64,000 nt of DNA from NCBI RefSeq assembly GCF_002865645.1, contig NW_020194620.1:565353-629352 (forward strand), given 5' to 3'. This DNA comes from Hyaloscypha bicolor E (Eukaryota > Ascomycota > Leotiomycetes > Helotiales > Hyaloscyphaceae). How positions within the stretch are numbered: position 1 is the stretch's first letter; each line of letters starts with the position of its first letter. A program made the translations under genes and the position numbers. The notes under the pieces were generated by a model. That model was not told the DNA's origin. It ran no database searches and saw only the letters and a list, made by a program, of their open reading frames with translations. This document shows positions 25,377 through 38,559 of this stretch, in pieces.

Positions 25377-27196
25377 ATGATAGTTGTTTAGGTGTCTTGG
25401 GTGAGGGGGGGGGGATGTTGTGTCTTTTGTAGACGAGGAGGTTGTCTGGTCAGGAAGAGTCTGAGGAGAAGGAAGAGTTTGTGGTGGGGTGTTTATTCGT
25501 TGAGCACAGCATCATTGCGCGCTAGTGGAGGGGCTAGGACTCGCCTAGGATTGACCGCAGCGGGCGTGAGGGATAAGCACCAGCACCGCACCGCACCGCA
25601 CCGAGCCACTCAACGAGGCTGGAGAAAGAACCGCAAAAGACTCATACTGCCCGTGATTGAACGGGTTTTCTTGCTGGTCTCAGATGAGATTTTCAATGAA
25701 GATCTCCCCTTTCTTTTTACACCCCCCAGATGATCCAGAAAATTATTAATCTAGCATAGCCTTTCCAACACGAGGCTGCCGAGCCACAGAAGCCTCCTGG
25801 CCGGAATCTTTCGGTGCAAGGCAGACCAGCGACGATAATCCGGATAGACTATGCCAAGGTACTACAGCCTTCGAACATCCGGATTATCGTGATGCCTCGC
25901 ACTCTTCCTGCCTCTTCCTATATCCACAGGATCAATTCTTCGGATTCTTTACCCCTGGACGACCTCGTCTGTCCGGCCATGGCTTGATTACTGGCCCTCC
26001 TGCGTGCCTCCCTGTGGGGTCAGCCAATGCTGGTGCCACCTCCATACACAAAACACACGTGTTGTCCGATTTTTCCTATTGCATGATGCGTTGAGTAAAC
26101 TTTTATCACCTCATCCCTCATCAGTGCTCCCCTTCTTGCTCTGTGTCTTAAAGGGGCTTGACAAATATTTCGCGGTCTACGGCCAAATTTTCGGTTGTTT
26201 CTTTTTCTTGATAACGCCCCACGCTCACGATCTGCGAGGTGGAGGTGTGAAATAGTCACGGTGTTTGGGATGCAGGAGTCTAGGCTGCAGATGGGCGATC
26301 TTTATTCCGATTAGATCGAGCTTTGAAGTCGAGGTGGCGATTTCTGTCACGTGCGGCTGGCCGAGAGCTTTTTATCAAGAAATGGTTTTCGAAAGCTCGG
26401 AAGGGTATTACTTCCTCTCTTATTTAATACTGTCCTTGATAAATCTTCAAATTAGACCTCAAATCTTTCTCTCTGACAAGATCTAAGCTGGTGGAGCCTC
26501 GAAGTCACGTGGCTCTCCTTTCCTCGCTGCTTGGGCAAGCTCTCACAACGGGAAAGGCTTTATTTTTCCATTCGATCAAATCCAACAGTATATACAGGTA
26601 ATGTGTACACATATCAGATGGAACATACCTCTGGGACTAATACCCAAATGAAAGCTGGAAGTCGGAAGCCCTCTCGGAGCGACGGTATCAGCATTTCAGC
26701 TAGAAATGGGGTGGAGAACAACACGTATAGCTGTGACTAGAATATGTACATAGATTCCAATCCAATAGGAGCTAAAAAGGGAAATGTAGAGAGCATCAAA
26801 AGCTCCCCGGCTCCAGCGGAAGGCAATGCAACGCATTTCCATCCACAACAATTGCCAAATTCTAGCAAAATTGCAACCAGGCCTAATGGACAACTTAATT
26901 GAACACCCTGCCAGCTAAATAATTACAAAATTCAAACTTCGTAGATACCTTTCAAGCTCTCGAATTCCGCAAACGAGAGGCCTGCACGTGACCATACAGC
27001 TGGGCGGGTCTTCCGTCCAAAACTTTACCGAACGTAACTTACGACCTCATCTTTCCACTCCTCGTCCCTCTCCGCGTATCCCACCACCCTCTACAACAAC
27101 CGTCAATTGAGCCCCTCGACACCCCAATTGACCTCTCCTTTGTCTGCGCCAGCAACCTCACCCTCACCCTCACCCTCCTCTCTTCGAAGCGCGACC
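25377..27196. promoter_or_regulatory. Divergent promoter region between GAPDH and COX5
   Basis: 1.8 kb without a supported gene. It contains GCACC pentamer copies at about 25586-25605, a perfect 14-bp inverted repeat (25832-25845 and 25877-25890) and a CCCTCA-rich patch at about 27163-27180 just before COX5. Short ORFs here (for example 26004-26255 and 27039-27599 on the minus strand) lack domains. Confidence 0.45.
25832..25890. repeat. Perfect 14-bp inverted repeat around a 31-bp loop
   Basis: ACGATAATCCGGAT at 25832-25845 and its exact reverse complement at 25877-25890. Each arm contains the palindrome ATCCGGAT, so CGG/CCG half-sites of the kind bound by Zn2Cys6 factors are present. It lies about 590 bp upstream of the GAPDH ATG. 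Function unknown. Confidence 0.85.
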
Positions 27197-28048
27197 ATGC
27201 TGCGAACCTCGCTCCTCCGTGCTGCTCCTCGAGCATCGATCGTACGATCACTCCCGGCGGTCCAACAGCAACGACAAGCCCACGCAATCTCCAGCCCGAC
27301 ACTAGCAAACATCGAGAAGCGATGGGAGGGCATGCCACCACAGGAGCAGGCCGATCTATGGATGGCGCTCCGGGACAGGATGAAGGTGAACTGGGGCGAG
27401 TTGACGGTGCAGGAGAAGAAGGCTGGTACGTAACCGTTCTCCCTTTCCTTCTTTTTTTTTTACTACTTCCCTTTATAATTCCTCCCTCCCAAGCCCCCTC
27501 CGACCTCATCTCAGGAATTGGGACGAGGAGAGAGAACCCGAGAGAGGACCGAGCTAACGCAAGGGGAAAACAGCGTACTATATCGCCTTCGGCGCCCACG
27601 GGCCCCGCGCCCTGCCCCCGCCAGGCGAAGGCTGGAAGGTCGCCGGGTACACGGCGCTCGGCGTCGCGGTCAGCTTCGCGTTGTTCGTCGCGATACGCAT
27701 GGGTGCGAAGGGAACCCCGGGGACCATGAACAAGGAGTACCAGGAGGCCACGAATGAGTATCTGAAGGTACGCATTCTTTCCCTGCTTTCCCCTTTTCTG
27801 TTTGCTGGTTTTGGGGTTTGGGGAGGAGAGGGGAAGAGGAGAAAGTTTGGATGGAGCAAGGGGATCATGGAATTATGGGGGTGGAGAGGGATAGATGGGA
27901 ATGTAGAGAGGGAATTGGAACTACGATTTTGGGATACAGCAGCTAACCCAAACGTCTGCAGAACCAAAACTCAGACCCCATCTCCGGCATCTCGTCCGAA
28001 GGGTACAAGGGCAAGGGAATGGTACAGAGCGCGCCGAAAAAGGCGTAA
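27197..28048 (+). CDS. COX5: Cytochrome c oxidase subunit 5 (COX4 family), mitochondrial
   Basis: Three exons (27197-27425, 27574-27767, 27962-28048) encode 169 residues. The N-terminus is a mitochondrial presequence: Arg/Ala/Leu/Ser rich, no acidic residue in the first 35. The body has the family motifs IEKRWEGMPPQEQADLW and LT-QEKKA, the AYYIAFGAHGPR segment, one transmembrane helix (about residues 105-125, GYTALGVAVSFALFVAI), TMNKEYQEATNEYLK, and the GISSEGYKGKGMVQS tail. It is the fungal counterpart of mammalian COX4 and a structural subunit of complex IV in the inner membrane. The start is chosen from the presequence; an in-frame upstream ATG-less extension is excluded. Both intron phases match across the conserved junctions. 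Confidence 0.93.
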
Positions 28049-28480
28049 ACTCCCCCTCTCTAGTACCTTCTTTCTTGTTCCACCGACACAATTTCTTTTG
28101 TTCTTAGAGAGTGGGCTGTGCATATGTGATTGATGAGAGGGAGAAAAGTCTGCTGTTGAATGGATAAGGGAGGGGAATTGAAAAGTGAGTGGTGGTAGTG
28201 GATGGGATGGGGAGAAGGGGAGAACTGTACAAAGATCTGCCTTTTATGCTACACGCTTGTTAGAGAATGGATTCGAGATTTGAAAATCAAGAGGCTTGGA
28301 TGTGGTGTGATGTTGATTGTGCAGCTCATTATATGCACCAACCATCTCATCATATTTACAATCCCCTCATTCATGACATCCAGATCCTAATGCCGAACGC
28401 CAAATTCCTCATTTCCCAACCCTAACCATCCATCTCAAAAGCTGGGAGGCTTGTGGCAAGCTCATATACTCGTAAGGTCA
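28049..28480. other. Convergent intergenic region
   Basis: Shared 3' flank of COX5 and the ClpX-type gene. AT-rich; nothing recognised. Confidence 0.5.
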
Positions 28481-30394
28481 TCACATCCCACTACCACCTA
28501 CACTCCTCAGCCGCTCAAAACTCCCATCCGCCTCACTGCCCACCACCTCCCCTCTCTCCTTCCTACCCCTCTCCTCCTCCCTCGCCTTCCACGCCTCTTC
28601 CTCCTTCTCAAACGCCTCTTCAAACATGCGTCCTTGCCCTCTGCTCCAGCATCTCGGCATCAGGGACTTCCCACTCCCTCCCTGGTGATCAAGATGATGA
28701 GCGTGACTGTGTTGGTCTCGAACGAACTTCTCATCTACAAGACAGAACCGGATCGCGCTCCCCGGCCCCCAGAACATGATTTCTCCTAACACGCTTTCCA
28801 TGATACTCCTCAGCCCTCTGGCACCGATACCAGCACTTACTCCCCTCTCGCCTCCTTTCCCACCTGCACTTCCACTTCCAGTCGCAGGAGCAAGGGCTCG
28901 CTCAGCAATGGCGTGTAGAGCTCCCGTCGAGAATTTCAACTCGATGTTGTAGGTGGAGAATAGAGCGATGAATTGCTTGACGAGGGAGTTGCGGGGCTCG
29001 GTGAGGATTGAGACGAGATGGGGCAGAGTTAGCGGGGAGAGCGAGACGAGGATGGGGATGCGGCCGAGGAGTTCGGGGATGAGGCCGTAGGTTTGCAGGT
29101 CGGTGGGTGTTACGTGGTCGAGTGTGTTTGCTGGCGTAGCTGCGTACTGTGAGGGGGCTTGGGAAGAGGGGGAGGAGGCAGAGCGAGGTGGGATGGCTGT
29201 CCATCCGATAAGGGGTGGCGGCGGGGAGCTCTTGAGCTGTGCGCCGAAGCCTATTGAAGAGCCGGAGGAGAGGCGGGAAGAGATTATCTTCTCGAGCCCG
29301 ACGAAGGCGCCGGCGAACACGAACAGGATGTTGCTTGTGTCGATTGTGTATTGCTCGCTCTTGCCTGGCTGCTGCCCTATGCCGCCGTCTCTTCCGCTGC
29401 GCTCCATACGATCAGATCCTCGACCCGTGGATTCGGACTTGGAAGAACGGTCAGACTTGGTATTTACCGTTACGGTCGTCCCTTCGATCATTTTCAGTAG
29501 ACCTTGCTGCACGCCTTCTCCAGACACATCGCGGCCGTGTGTCATTACAGCTGGTTTTGCAAGTTTATCTACTTCATCGAAGAAGATGATTCCGGTCTCG
29601 CATTTCGAGATGCTGTGCGAGGAGGCAAGTAACAAGCGTTCAATGGCGGACTCGATGTCGGTACCGATGTAGCCTGCTTGAGTGAGAGCTGAGCAGTCTA
29701 CGGTTGCGAATGGCACTTCCAGGACTCTGGCTAAAGTGGAAAGGATGTAGGTTTTTCCTACGCCGGAGGGACCAAGGAGAAGGAGGTTGGATTTCTCAAT
29801 AATCGTTCTGGGATCATCTTCCAGTGGTTTGGAACCGAGTTCTGGTTCTGGGTCTGAGGGACGAATGGAGGCGTTGAGATCTACAGTCTCGACGTGGCCG
29901 GGGTATTCATCTGATATATTCATGTTAGAGGAGAGGTCATGTGATGAAGAGAACGACAGACTTTCAACGGGGTGGGACACCCGCTCTCGTTCCCCCAGTT
30001 CCCATCTTGCCTGCTGCTCTCGAGCAGCTTGCTCTTCTGCTTCTTGACGACGCAGTTCCCGGATCCGTTGGTAGTGGTTGTAGATTGCTACGCTGGTGAC
30101 TTTCTTTGCTTTGTCTTGACCGACGACAAATTTATCTAGATGCTCTTTCAGCAACGAAGGAGTAAGACGCGGTGCTCCATGTTTGGAAGCTTGGGCTAGA
30201 GGCCCCTCTGTAGGGCGCCCTGGCTCATAGGTAGATGAGAAACCAGCTCCCTGAGCCTGGAAGTCTGAACGGTGGGATTGGGAATCTCGGGATAGGGGGG
30301 ATGTGGTGGTAAGAGAGTGGCGACTGAGGCGGATAAGCAGCGGTCTAGGGAGTCTGGTGGAAGAGAGGTTGAATGTCCGGTTGATGGCCGGCAT
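28481..30394 (-). CDS. MCX1: Mitochondrial ClpX-type AAA+ unfoldase
   Basis: Single exon, 637 residues. ClpX-family core: LDKFVVGQDKAKK (about 88-100), Walker A GPSGVGKT (208-215), GYIGTD pore-loop region, Walker B IIFFDEVDK (269-277), DVSGEGVQQGLLKMIEGT and the sensor-2 GARGLRSIMES near residue 545. The N-terminus (Arg/Ser/Leu rich) is a mitochondrial presequence. The zinc-binding domain of bacterial ClpX is absent, as in yeast Mcx1. Mcx1 is a matrix unfoldase; in yeast, which lacks ClpP, it activates heme-biosynthesis enzyme Hem1. Whether this fungus has ClpP cannot be seen here. Odd features are long insertions: a Ser/Asp-rich loop before Walker A and Ser/Arg-rich loops between Walker B and sensor 1. 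Its C-terminal tail is Glu/Arg rich. Confidence 0.9.
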   Translation of the reverse strand: MPAINRTFNLSSTRLPRPLLIRLSRHSLTTTSPLSRDSQSHRSDFQAQGAGFSSTYEPGRPTEGPLAQASKHGAPRLTPSLLKEHLDKFVVGQDKAKKVTSVAIYNHYQRIRELRRQEAEEQAAREQQARWELGERERVSHPVESLSFSSSHDLSSNMNISDEYPGHVETVDLNASIRPSDPEPELGSKPLEDDPRTIIEKSNLLLLGPSGVGKTYILSTLARVLEVPFATVDCSALTQAGYIGTDIESAIERLLLASSHSISKCETGIIFFDEVDKLAKPAVMTHGRDVSGEGVQQGLLKMIEGTTVTVNTKSDRSSKSESTGRGSDRMERSGRDGGIGQQPGKSEQYTIDTSNILFVFAGAFVGLEKIISSRLSSGSSIGFGAQLKSSPPPPLIGWTAIPPRSASSPSSQAPSQYAATPANTLDHVTPTDLQTYGLIPELLGRIPILVSLSPLTLPHLVSILTEPRNSLVKQFIALFSTYNIELKFSTGALHAIAERALAPATGSGSAGGKGGERGVSAGIGARGLRSIMESVLGEIMFWGPGSAIRFCLVDEKFVRDQHSHAHHLDHQGGSGKSLMPRCWSRGQGRMFEEAFEKEEEAWKAREEERGRKERGEVVGSEADGSFERLRSVGGSGM

Positions 30395-31038
30395 GGTGAG
30401 CGTCGAGGAGATGTCTCATAACTGCTTCTACATCATTGGCTGCAGGCCTCTCCTTCGACTCCTCCTCCGTCGAGGAATCCACGTCAATGACTCCGGCCGT
30501 TGCGGGGTGAGGTGTTCTAAGTCCAGCTAAGATGCGGAGATCTGGGGAGGCGGACGGGCCTAGGGATTGACTTCTGCAACGGCCTGGGGACGTGCAATTG
30601 TACCAATGCCCGTTCGTGCACTCAATAGGAATAGGAGAGATAACGCGGTTTGATATCACGTGTTGCTGTGTAGCTGTGTCGCTATCGTTTGCTGAGAACG
30701 TTGAGCTTCGCTTCCCCATTGGGTTCGCTGCACTGGCAGGGATGGACGTCATTTGGCGGCCTTTGCTCAACGGCAGGGAGGCGACGATCGGATTGTGGCG
30801 GATTGGCCCAACCCGAGAGCAACCCCGCAAAATATCTCGCTGATTCCAGTGCAGAGAATAAACAGGAAGATATTCTCTTTCAGGGCGCAGATATAAGAAG
30901 TGCTCATCTTCAATTCTACACAGAGAATTGACATTTGCATTTACGAACATCAGTTCATCTCTTCTTTTTGTTAGCAGCTGAAGCTAGCTTGTGCAACATC
31001 AACACAAGCTCAGCACACCCAAGAGCAGTCCCTCAAGG
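30395..31038. promoter_or_regulatory. Divergent promoter between MCX1 and the branching enzyme
   Basis: 644 bp. A 201-codon minus-strand ORF (30345-30950) runs through it and overlaps the MCX1 start in another frame. It has no domain, and its composition does not suggest coding, so I treat the segment as promoter. Confidence 0.45.
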
Positions 31039-33468
31039 ATGGATAGCACGAACGAACATTCTAGCAATTCGCTCATGAATCATGGAGCTGCGAGTGGAAT
31101 CCCCAATGATGGCACGGGTAAGCTTCAATGTCCCACAAAATGGCACACAGCTGATGTCCCAGGCGTTGTTGCCCTCGACCCATGGCTGGCCCCGTTCAAA
31201 GAGTCCCTCAAAGCACGATACAACAAGGCACAAGAATGGATCAAGACAATCAACGAGACCGAAGGCGGATTGGAGAAGTTCAGCAGAGTTTGTCAACATC
31301 ATGCCATGCAATTCCCCACCACTAACCATACCAGGGAAAGGAGAAGTTTGGAATCAACATAGACAAGCAGAACAACATCACCTATAGGGAATGGGCGCCT
31401 AATGCTACGCAAGCATTCCTTATTGGTGAATTCAGTATTCCTCCCTTTAGCGAACTGCTTTGAGAGCTTGACTGAAGGTTGGTAGATGACTGGAATCGAG
31501 AATCGCATCCTATGAAGAAGGATCCGTACGGTGTTTTCGAGGTCGTTATTCCTGCGAGAGATGGACAGCCTGCAATTGCACACAACTCGAAAATCAAGGT
31601 ATGCAAGCTTCACTCTGCATCTACTTCGGTTACTGACCTGGCAGATTTCTATGGTCACACCCTCAGGAGAACGAATCGAAAGAATACCAGCATGGATCAC
31701 ATATGTCACCCAAGACCTCGACATTTCTCCTGTCTACGATGCTCGATTCTGGAACCCTCCTGCCTCTGAACGATATGTGTTCAAGCACCCAAGACCGAAA
31801 AAGCCTCAGTCTGCGCGAGTCTACGAAGCACATGTTGGAATCTCTTCTCCAGAGTTAAGAGTGTCTACATACAAAGAATTCACAAAGAACATGCTGCCAA
31901 GAATACACCATCTGGGATACAATGTCATTCAACTCATGGCTATCATGGAGCACGCATACTATGCAAGCTTCGGCTACCAAATCAACAGCTTCTTCGCTGC
32001 AAGCAGTCGATATGGTCCGCCTGAGGAATTGAAGGAGCTCATTGATACCGCACATGGACTTGGAATTGTTGTGCTGTTAGATGTTGTCCACAGCCACGCT
32101 TCAAAGAATGTGTTGGATGGCTTGAACGAGTTCGATGGCACAGACAGTTGCTATTTCCATGGTGGCCCCAAAGGAAAGCATGAGTTGTGGGACAGCAGGC
32201 TGTTCAACTATGGTAGTCATGAAGTCATGAGATTTCTTCTTAGTAATTTGCGTTTCTGGATGGATGAGTACAACTTTGACGGATTTCGGTTTGACGGCGT
32301 TACGAGCATGCTTTATACACATCATGGAATTGGAACGTAAGTCGGCATTTCCTGGGGATTCGTACATCACTGACAGTGTTTAGGGGATTTTCGGGAGGTT
32401 ACCATGAATACTTCGGCCCTGGAGTTGACGAAGAAGCTGTTGCATACCTAATGATTGCCAACGAAATGCTTCATGACCTGTACCCGGAGATGATCACAAT
32501 TGCGGAAGATGTCTCTGGAATGCCAGCTTTGTGTCTTTCCTTGTCTCTAGGGGGCATTGGATTCGACTACAGACTGGCAATGGCCATCCCCGATATGTGG
32601 ATCAAGATATTGAAGGAAGTGAAGGATGATGCCTGGGACATGGCCAACATTTGCTTCACGTTGACAAATAGACGACATGGCGAGAAGACCATCGCTTACT
32701 GCGAGAGCCACGATCAAGCGTAAGCCATTCATCCAGCTGAATTTACCGGGCTAACAAGTCCCAGATTGGTTGGAGACAAATCAATCATGATGCATCTCTG
32801 CGACGCAGAAATGTACACCAACATGTCAACCCTGACAGAGTTCACACCCATCATCGAGCGAGGAATGGCTCTCCACAAAATGATCCGCCTCCTCACTCAT
32901 GGTCTCGGCGGTGAAGGCTATCTCAACTTCGAAGGCAATGAATTCGGACATCCCGAATGGCTCGATTTCCCTCGTGCTGGGAACGATAACAGTTTCTGGT
33001 ATGCACGTCGCCAATTCAACCTAACAGATGACCAACTGCTCCGCTACCGATTCCTTAACGAATTCGATTCTGGCATGCAACACACGGAGCAGAAATACGG
33101 CTGGCTGCACTCTGATCAAGCATACATCAGTTTGAAGAACGAAGAAGACAAAGTCATCGTCTTCGAGCGTGCGGGCCTCCTCTGGATCTTCAACTTCCAC
33201 CCTACGAAGAGTTACCCAGATTACCGTGTTGGCGTCGAGGAGGCAGGTACATATCGTGTTGTGCTAAATACCGATAAGAAGGATTATGGTGGGTTTGAGA
33301 GAATTGATTCGGGGACGAGGTTCTTTACTACTCCGTTTGGGTGGAATGGAAGGAAGAACTTCACTCAGGTGTATATTCCCACTAGGACTGCAGTTGTACG
33401 TATATCGTGTCCGATTAACAAGACTCTGCTAATATGTATAGGTTCTGGCTCTTGAGTCGACTCTTTGA
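31039..33468 (+). CDS. GLC3: 1,4-alpha-glucan (glycogen) branching enzyme
   Basis: Eight exons (31039-31117, 31163-31287, 31335-31434, 31486-31598, 31645-32336, 32384-32719, 32765-33395, 33442-33468) encode 700 residues, the normal length. The enzyme makes alpha-1,6 branches in glycogen in the cytosol. Domain order: CBM48 early-set domain ([20 protein letters not shown]), GH13 barrel with [17 protein letters not shown], nucleophile Asp in FDGFRFDGV (about 354), acid/base Glu in IAEDVSGMP (about 410) and CESHDQA (about 478), then the all-beta C-terminal domain. The second intron uses a weak GTTTGT donor, yet the SRGKEKFG junction supports it. The final exon is only 27 nt including the stop. 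The first ATG gives a short disordered N-terminus before DPWL. Confidence 0.95.
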
Positions 33469-33841
33469 AACGCGTGACGAAGGCGGTCGGTAGGGCTCGC
33501 TTTGCTGGGCAACGGAAATTACTGTATATTTGAACTTAACCTAGCATGGTAAGCATTTAATGCGTAAAAATGATAATTCCAATGTTCCATAAGTGCGCCG
33601 AAGAATGAATTCAATTTGATTGTATGAAGGAATCTTCGTGGAATGAGGTTAATAAATACTTGGTGAAAAGAAATCTCGGGAACACTCGACTTGAAATTTT
33701 TCATGCCTCATCAGGCGTCAAGGCCACGACACTAAACATCTTCCCTTCGGCAAGCTTCGAGCAAACCTCATCGACTCCAATTTCAATCCATCAACTCCTG
33801 TATCTCCACTCCCATCCCACACGCTCTTCTTCATCGTCAAG
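33469..33841 (+). promoter_or_regulatory. Promoter region of ATP2
   Basis: About 370 bp between two genes in the same orientation, AT-rich near 33520-33680 and pyrimidine-rich just before the ATG at 33842. No TATA box stands out. Confidence 0.4.
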
Positions 33842-35851
<2,010 letters not shown>

Positions 35852-36475
35852 ACAACTCGCCTCTTTTGTGGGAAAGAATGGGAGAATCGATAGATGGGGT
35901 GTAGGTGTGGTAACCTAGGGAGGTGTGTATATTGAGGGAAAGGGCAGCCAAAGCAAAGCGGATGTACAGATGAAAAGAGGTCGCTTTGACGCAGGTGAAC
36001 ATTTCTTCTCTGGTATTCGCATCTCCTTGGCTTGTAACAGAATTGAAAGTTTTTTTTGTCTCTTGACTTGCAGTGCATCGAATTGTGACGCGAGGAGGCG
36101 GTGTGAAATGTGTGTGAGAGGTTTGTGTGGAAATGGTGAGGTGTAAGAGGTGAGAGTTTGTCAAGTGGCATGGGTTTCATCTCTTATGGAGTAAGTGGAC
36201 TCTTGGAATAAGACCTTTTCCACATCCACAAGTTTCTGATAAAGTGAAGATATCTTGATCACGGGATTTTAGTAAGGAGGGGAGAGTTTGTTGCAAGTCG
36301 CTTGATTTGATTTGATTTTGATTTTGATAATTGAATGGTCAAGTTTTACGGCAAGTGCCTGAGGGAGGAGGAAATAGGCATGTTGTTCTGAAAGGAAGGA
36401 CTTTATATACGATGTTCTCAAAGTCTTTCGGACATCCGTTTCCTCTGCTCTAGTTGTATTGTTTGCGCCCTCTAG
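35852..36475. other. 3' flank of ATP2
   Basis: AT-rich 3' region with a TGATTT-rich patch at about 36306-36330. Small minus-strand ORFs here are without domains. It marks the end of the ordinary gene-dense part of the window. Confidence 0.45.
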
Positions 36476-36576
36476 TTGCCTCTTTTGGTCACTCCGCGCC
36501 AGGTTAGCGTCGGGGGACTTACGTTTAACGCGAATATGCTCTTAGCGCATGTTCTCTCGTGGTTTCGTTGCAGGTC

Positions 36577-36675
36577 TTGTGGACTTGCCTCCTATGGACG
36601 TGCCTCTACGGCTATCCCTCTACGGCCCATCCTCATCCACTTCCGGCTGTCCTTCCACGGCTTTCCTCACTCGGA
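36577..36675 (+). repeat. GC-rich minisatellite, left copy
   Basis: Degenerate copies of a 13-15-nt unit (core CTCTACGGCTATCC and variants such as CGGCTGTCC) at 36577-36675, oriented opposite to the array at 37608-37696. The two flank the helicase relic. Confidence 0.6.
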
Positions 36676-36761
36676 CCACTTTACCGGTCTCACCCTTATC
36701 CTACCACCTCCTCGGAAAGTGAGGGGTTGTCCCGCAGGGCCTACACCCTCCCTGTCCGCGC

Positions 36762-37431
36762 TTGCATCACTCAACAAACAACAACAGGCCCAAGCCATCC
36801 TTGCTGAGTCCCCCAAAGCACTGGGCGCTGCTCGCATACCATGCCTTGGCCATTAACAAAAACTCTAAGCTCAACGGCTGGGTTATTGCACCTTGCAACC
36901 AGGGATTCCTCGTCGCGCTCATGAAGGCCCTGGGTATTGACGCGGAGGCGCTCCATGCAACCATGACTGACAAGGAGCGAAGTTCCCTAGTCCAGCGCTT
37001 TACTCAAACAAACACATGCTCACTACTGATCATGAGCCACATGCTCTCCGCCGAGGGCCTCAATCTGGAGAACAATTGCTGCGTTTACCTCATTCTCACC
37101 CCCGGCTTCTCATGGACTTGGGAACTACAATAATTATTCCGAATCAGGAGACTGCTACAAATCAGACCCCAGTTCTGCATAATCATCCACCTCCACGGAT
37201 CAATGGACTCATGGTTCCACAGCCACCAGAAGTACAAGAGTCTCGACCACGACGTCGCACTCTATTGCCCCAAGGTAGATCCAGAGAAGAATTAGGGGCA
37301 ATATGACTGGCTACAGTTCGGACGGCGGCTGCGTGAATGGAGCTTTGGCCCCTTTGCCATCAGAGGCCGTACACTTCAAGAGATATGCAACAAAATTTTC
37401 AGGAAAATGGGATGAAAACTGTTCCCATGAT
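36762..37431 (+). pseudogene. SNF2-family helicase C-terminal relic
   Basis: Broken coding sequence. The frame of 36762-37133 reads a helicase superfamily 2 C-terminal lobe: SPPKHWALLAYHA, then KALGIDAEALHATMTDKERS, VQRFTQT and the SAEGLNLENNC segment equivalent to motif V. After that, the frame shifts, and a segment ending near 37289 is cut by a TAG. A further in-frame stretch (YDWLQFGRRLREWSFGPF) runs to a TGA near 37416. The catalytic N-terminal lobe and the arginine-finger motif VI are missing or unrecognisable. SNF2-like ATPases remodel chromatin; many fungal copies are transposon-associated. I infer a decayed, possibly element-borne gene. Confidence 0.6.
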
Positions 37432-37607
37432 TCACTTCAACCACGAGATCTTTTGTTGCACATCGTCGACGGCCGTCCGACGGACGGATGAAGAATTTTC
37501 GCCGCGGACTGACCGGCGGACCTCACGATGTTGGGACGGAGCGGCCGGACGAGCCAACCGTCCGCCGCGCGGACTGACCGGTTGTGGGGTTGCGCACTCC
37601 CGCGACA

Positions 37608-37696
37608 GGGGACAGCCGTGAAGGGACAGCCATGAAGGGATAGCCATGATGGGACATCCCAGCGGCACCTCCATTCTAGGACAGCCGTAGAGGGCG
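37608..37696 (-). repeat. GC-rich minisatellite, right copy, inverted
   Basis: Four or five copies of a 14-15-nt unit, on the plus strand GGGACAGCC(A/G)TGAA, whose reverse complement matches the unit at 36577-36675. The preceding 150 bp are very GC-rich and repeat GCGGACTGACCGG twice (about 37504 and 37569). Confidence 0.65.
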
Positions 37697-37892
37697 GGAA
37701 CAAAACACCTCCAATCCTGATTTGTTTAGTCCAGAATATGAGCGAAGACCGGGCGATGAGGGAGGAGTCTGCAGTATTTAATAGCCACGCGTACTATTCC
37801 CACCGGATGTCCACTTGCTGCTCGTGTGGATAGGGAACCAGAGTGAATAAGACATCCAGGCGCGATCTGCAACAAAATCTTTTGGGGTCGAG

Positions 37893-38231
37893 ATGAATGG
37901 TAAGAGAGCGGTTTCATCTCATTTCTTGAAAGGAGATTTCGTGCATATCACAACTGGGCACGAACCTATCCTGGGCTTGGATTGGGGACATCTTCTAACA
38001 GAGGTCATATTGCTAAACTGCAACACCTCCAACCTTACTGTGGACGTCCCATCGATGACCGTAGAGCTGGTCCAGATATGTTCAGCCAATGTGAGGACAG
38101 CCCTAGCTGACCAAATGAAAGAAGACACCCCCCGGAATGTGGTACCGGCAGAAGACGGCCCGCCAGAGATGGTCAAAGGTGTGGCCCCATGGCCTGCAAT
38201 CTGCAATAGAAGTTCTGTTGCAGAAGTCTAG
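37893..38231 (+). CDS. Unrecognised ORF, 112 codons, possibly broken
   Basis: ATG at 37893, stop at 38229-38231. The product (start MNGKRAVSSHF) has mixed, protein-like composition but no domain that I know. A second plus-strand frame (38137-38496) continues with equally protein-like composition (KLEQQLPNSKERNLALARLGF), so a frameshift or a missed intron near 38200 is possible. It sits between a helicase relic and a HET-like fragment, so decay is likely. No function proposed. Confidence 0.25.
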   Translation: MNGKRAVSSHFLKGDFVHITTGHEPILGLDWGHLLTEVILLNCNTSNLTVDVPSMTVELVQICSANVRTALADQMKEDTPRNVVPAEDGPPEMVKGVAPWPAICNRSSVAEV

Positions 38232-38559
38232 CCAAGCTTCACTTTCTTCTGTCAAGGACAGGCTCGATGTTGCAAAACCACTGGAGCTTTCGGTCCCCAA
38301 TACCTCCCTCGCAGTTAAGCTAGAGCAGCAACTGCCGAATTCCAAAGAAAGGAACCTGGCACTGGCGAGGTTAGGATTCTGTGGGTACGATTATTATGCA
38401 GACTGTTTGGCCCGAGTTACTCCGATTGATGCCATAGGTGCCTTACCAAACAGTCGCCATAATGATCGTGCCCGCCAAAATCATCGGTCACAGTAGATAA
38501 ATCGCGTAATAAGCAACGGCTAAGATTGAAGATCGCACAAGCGGTAACTAGGATGGGCT

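Noticed and set aside
30345..30950. 201-codon minus-strand ORF between MCX1 and the branching enzyme
   Set aside because: Overlaps the MCX1 start in another frame, has no recognisable domain and occupies the expected divergent promoter. Transcript data would be needed to revive it.
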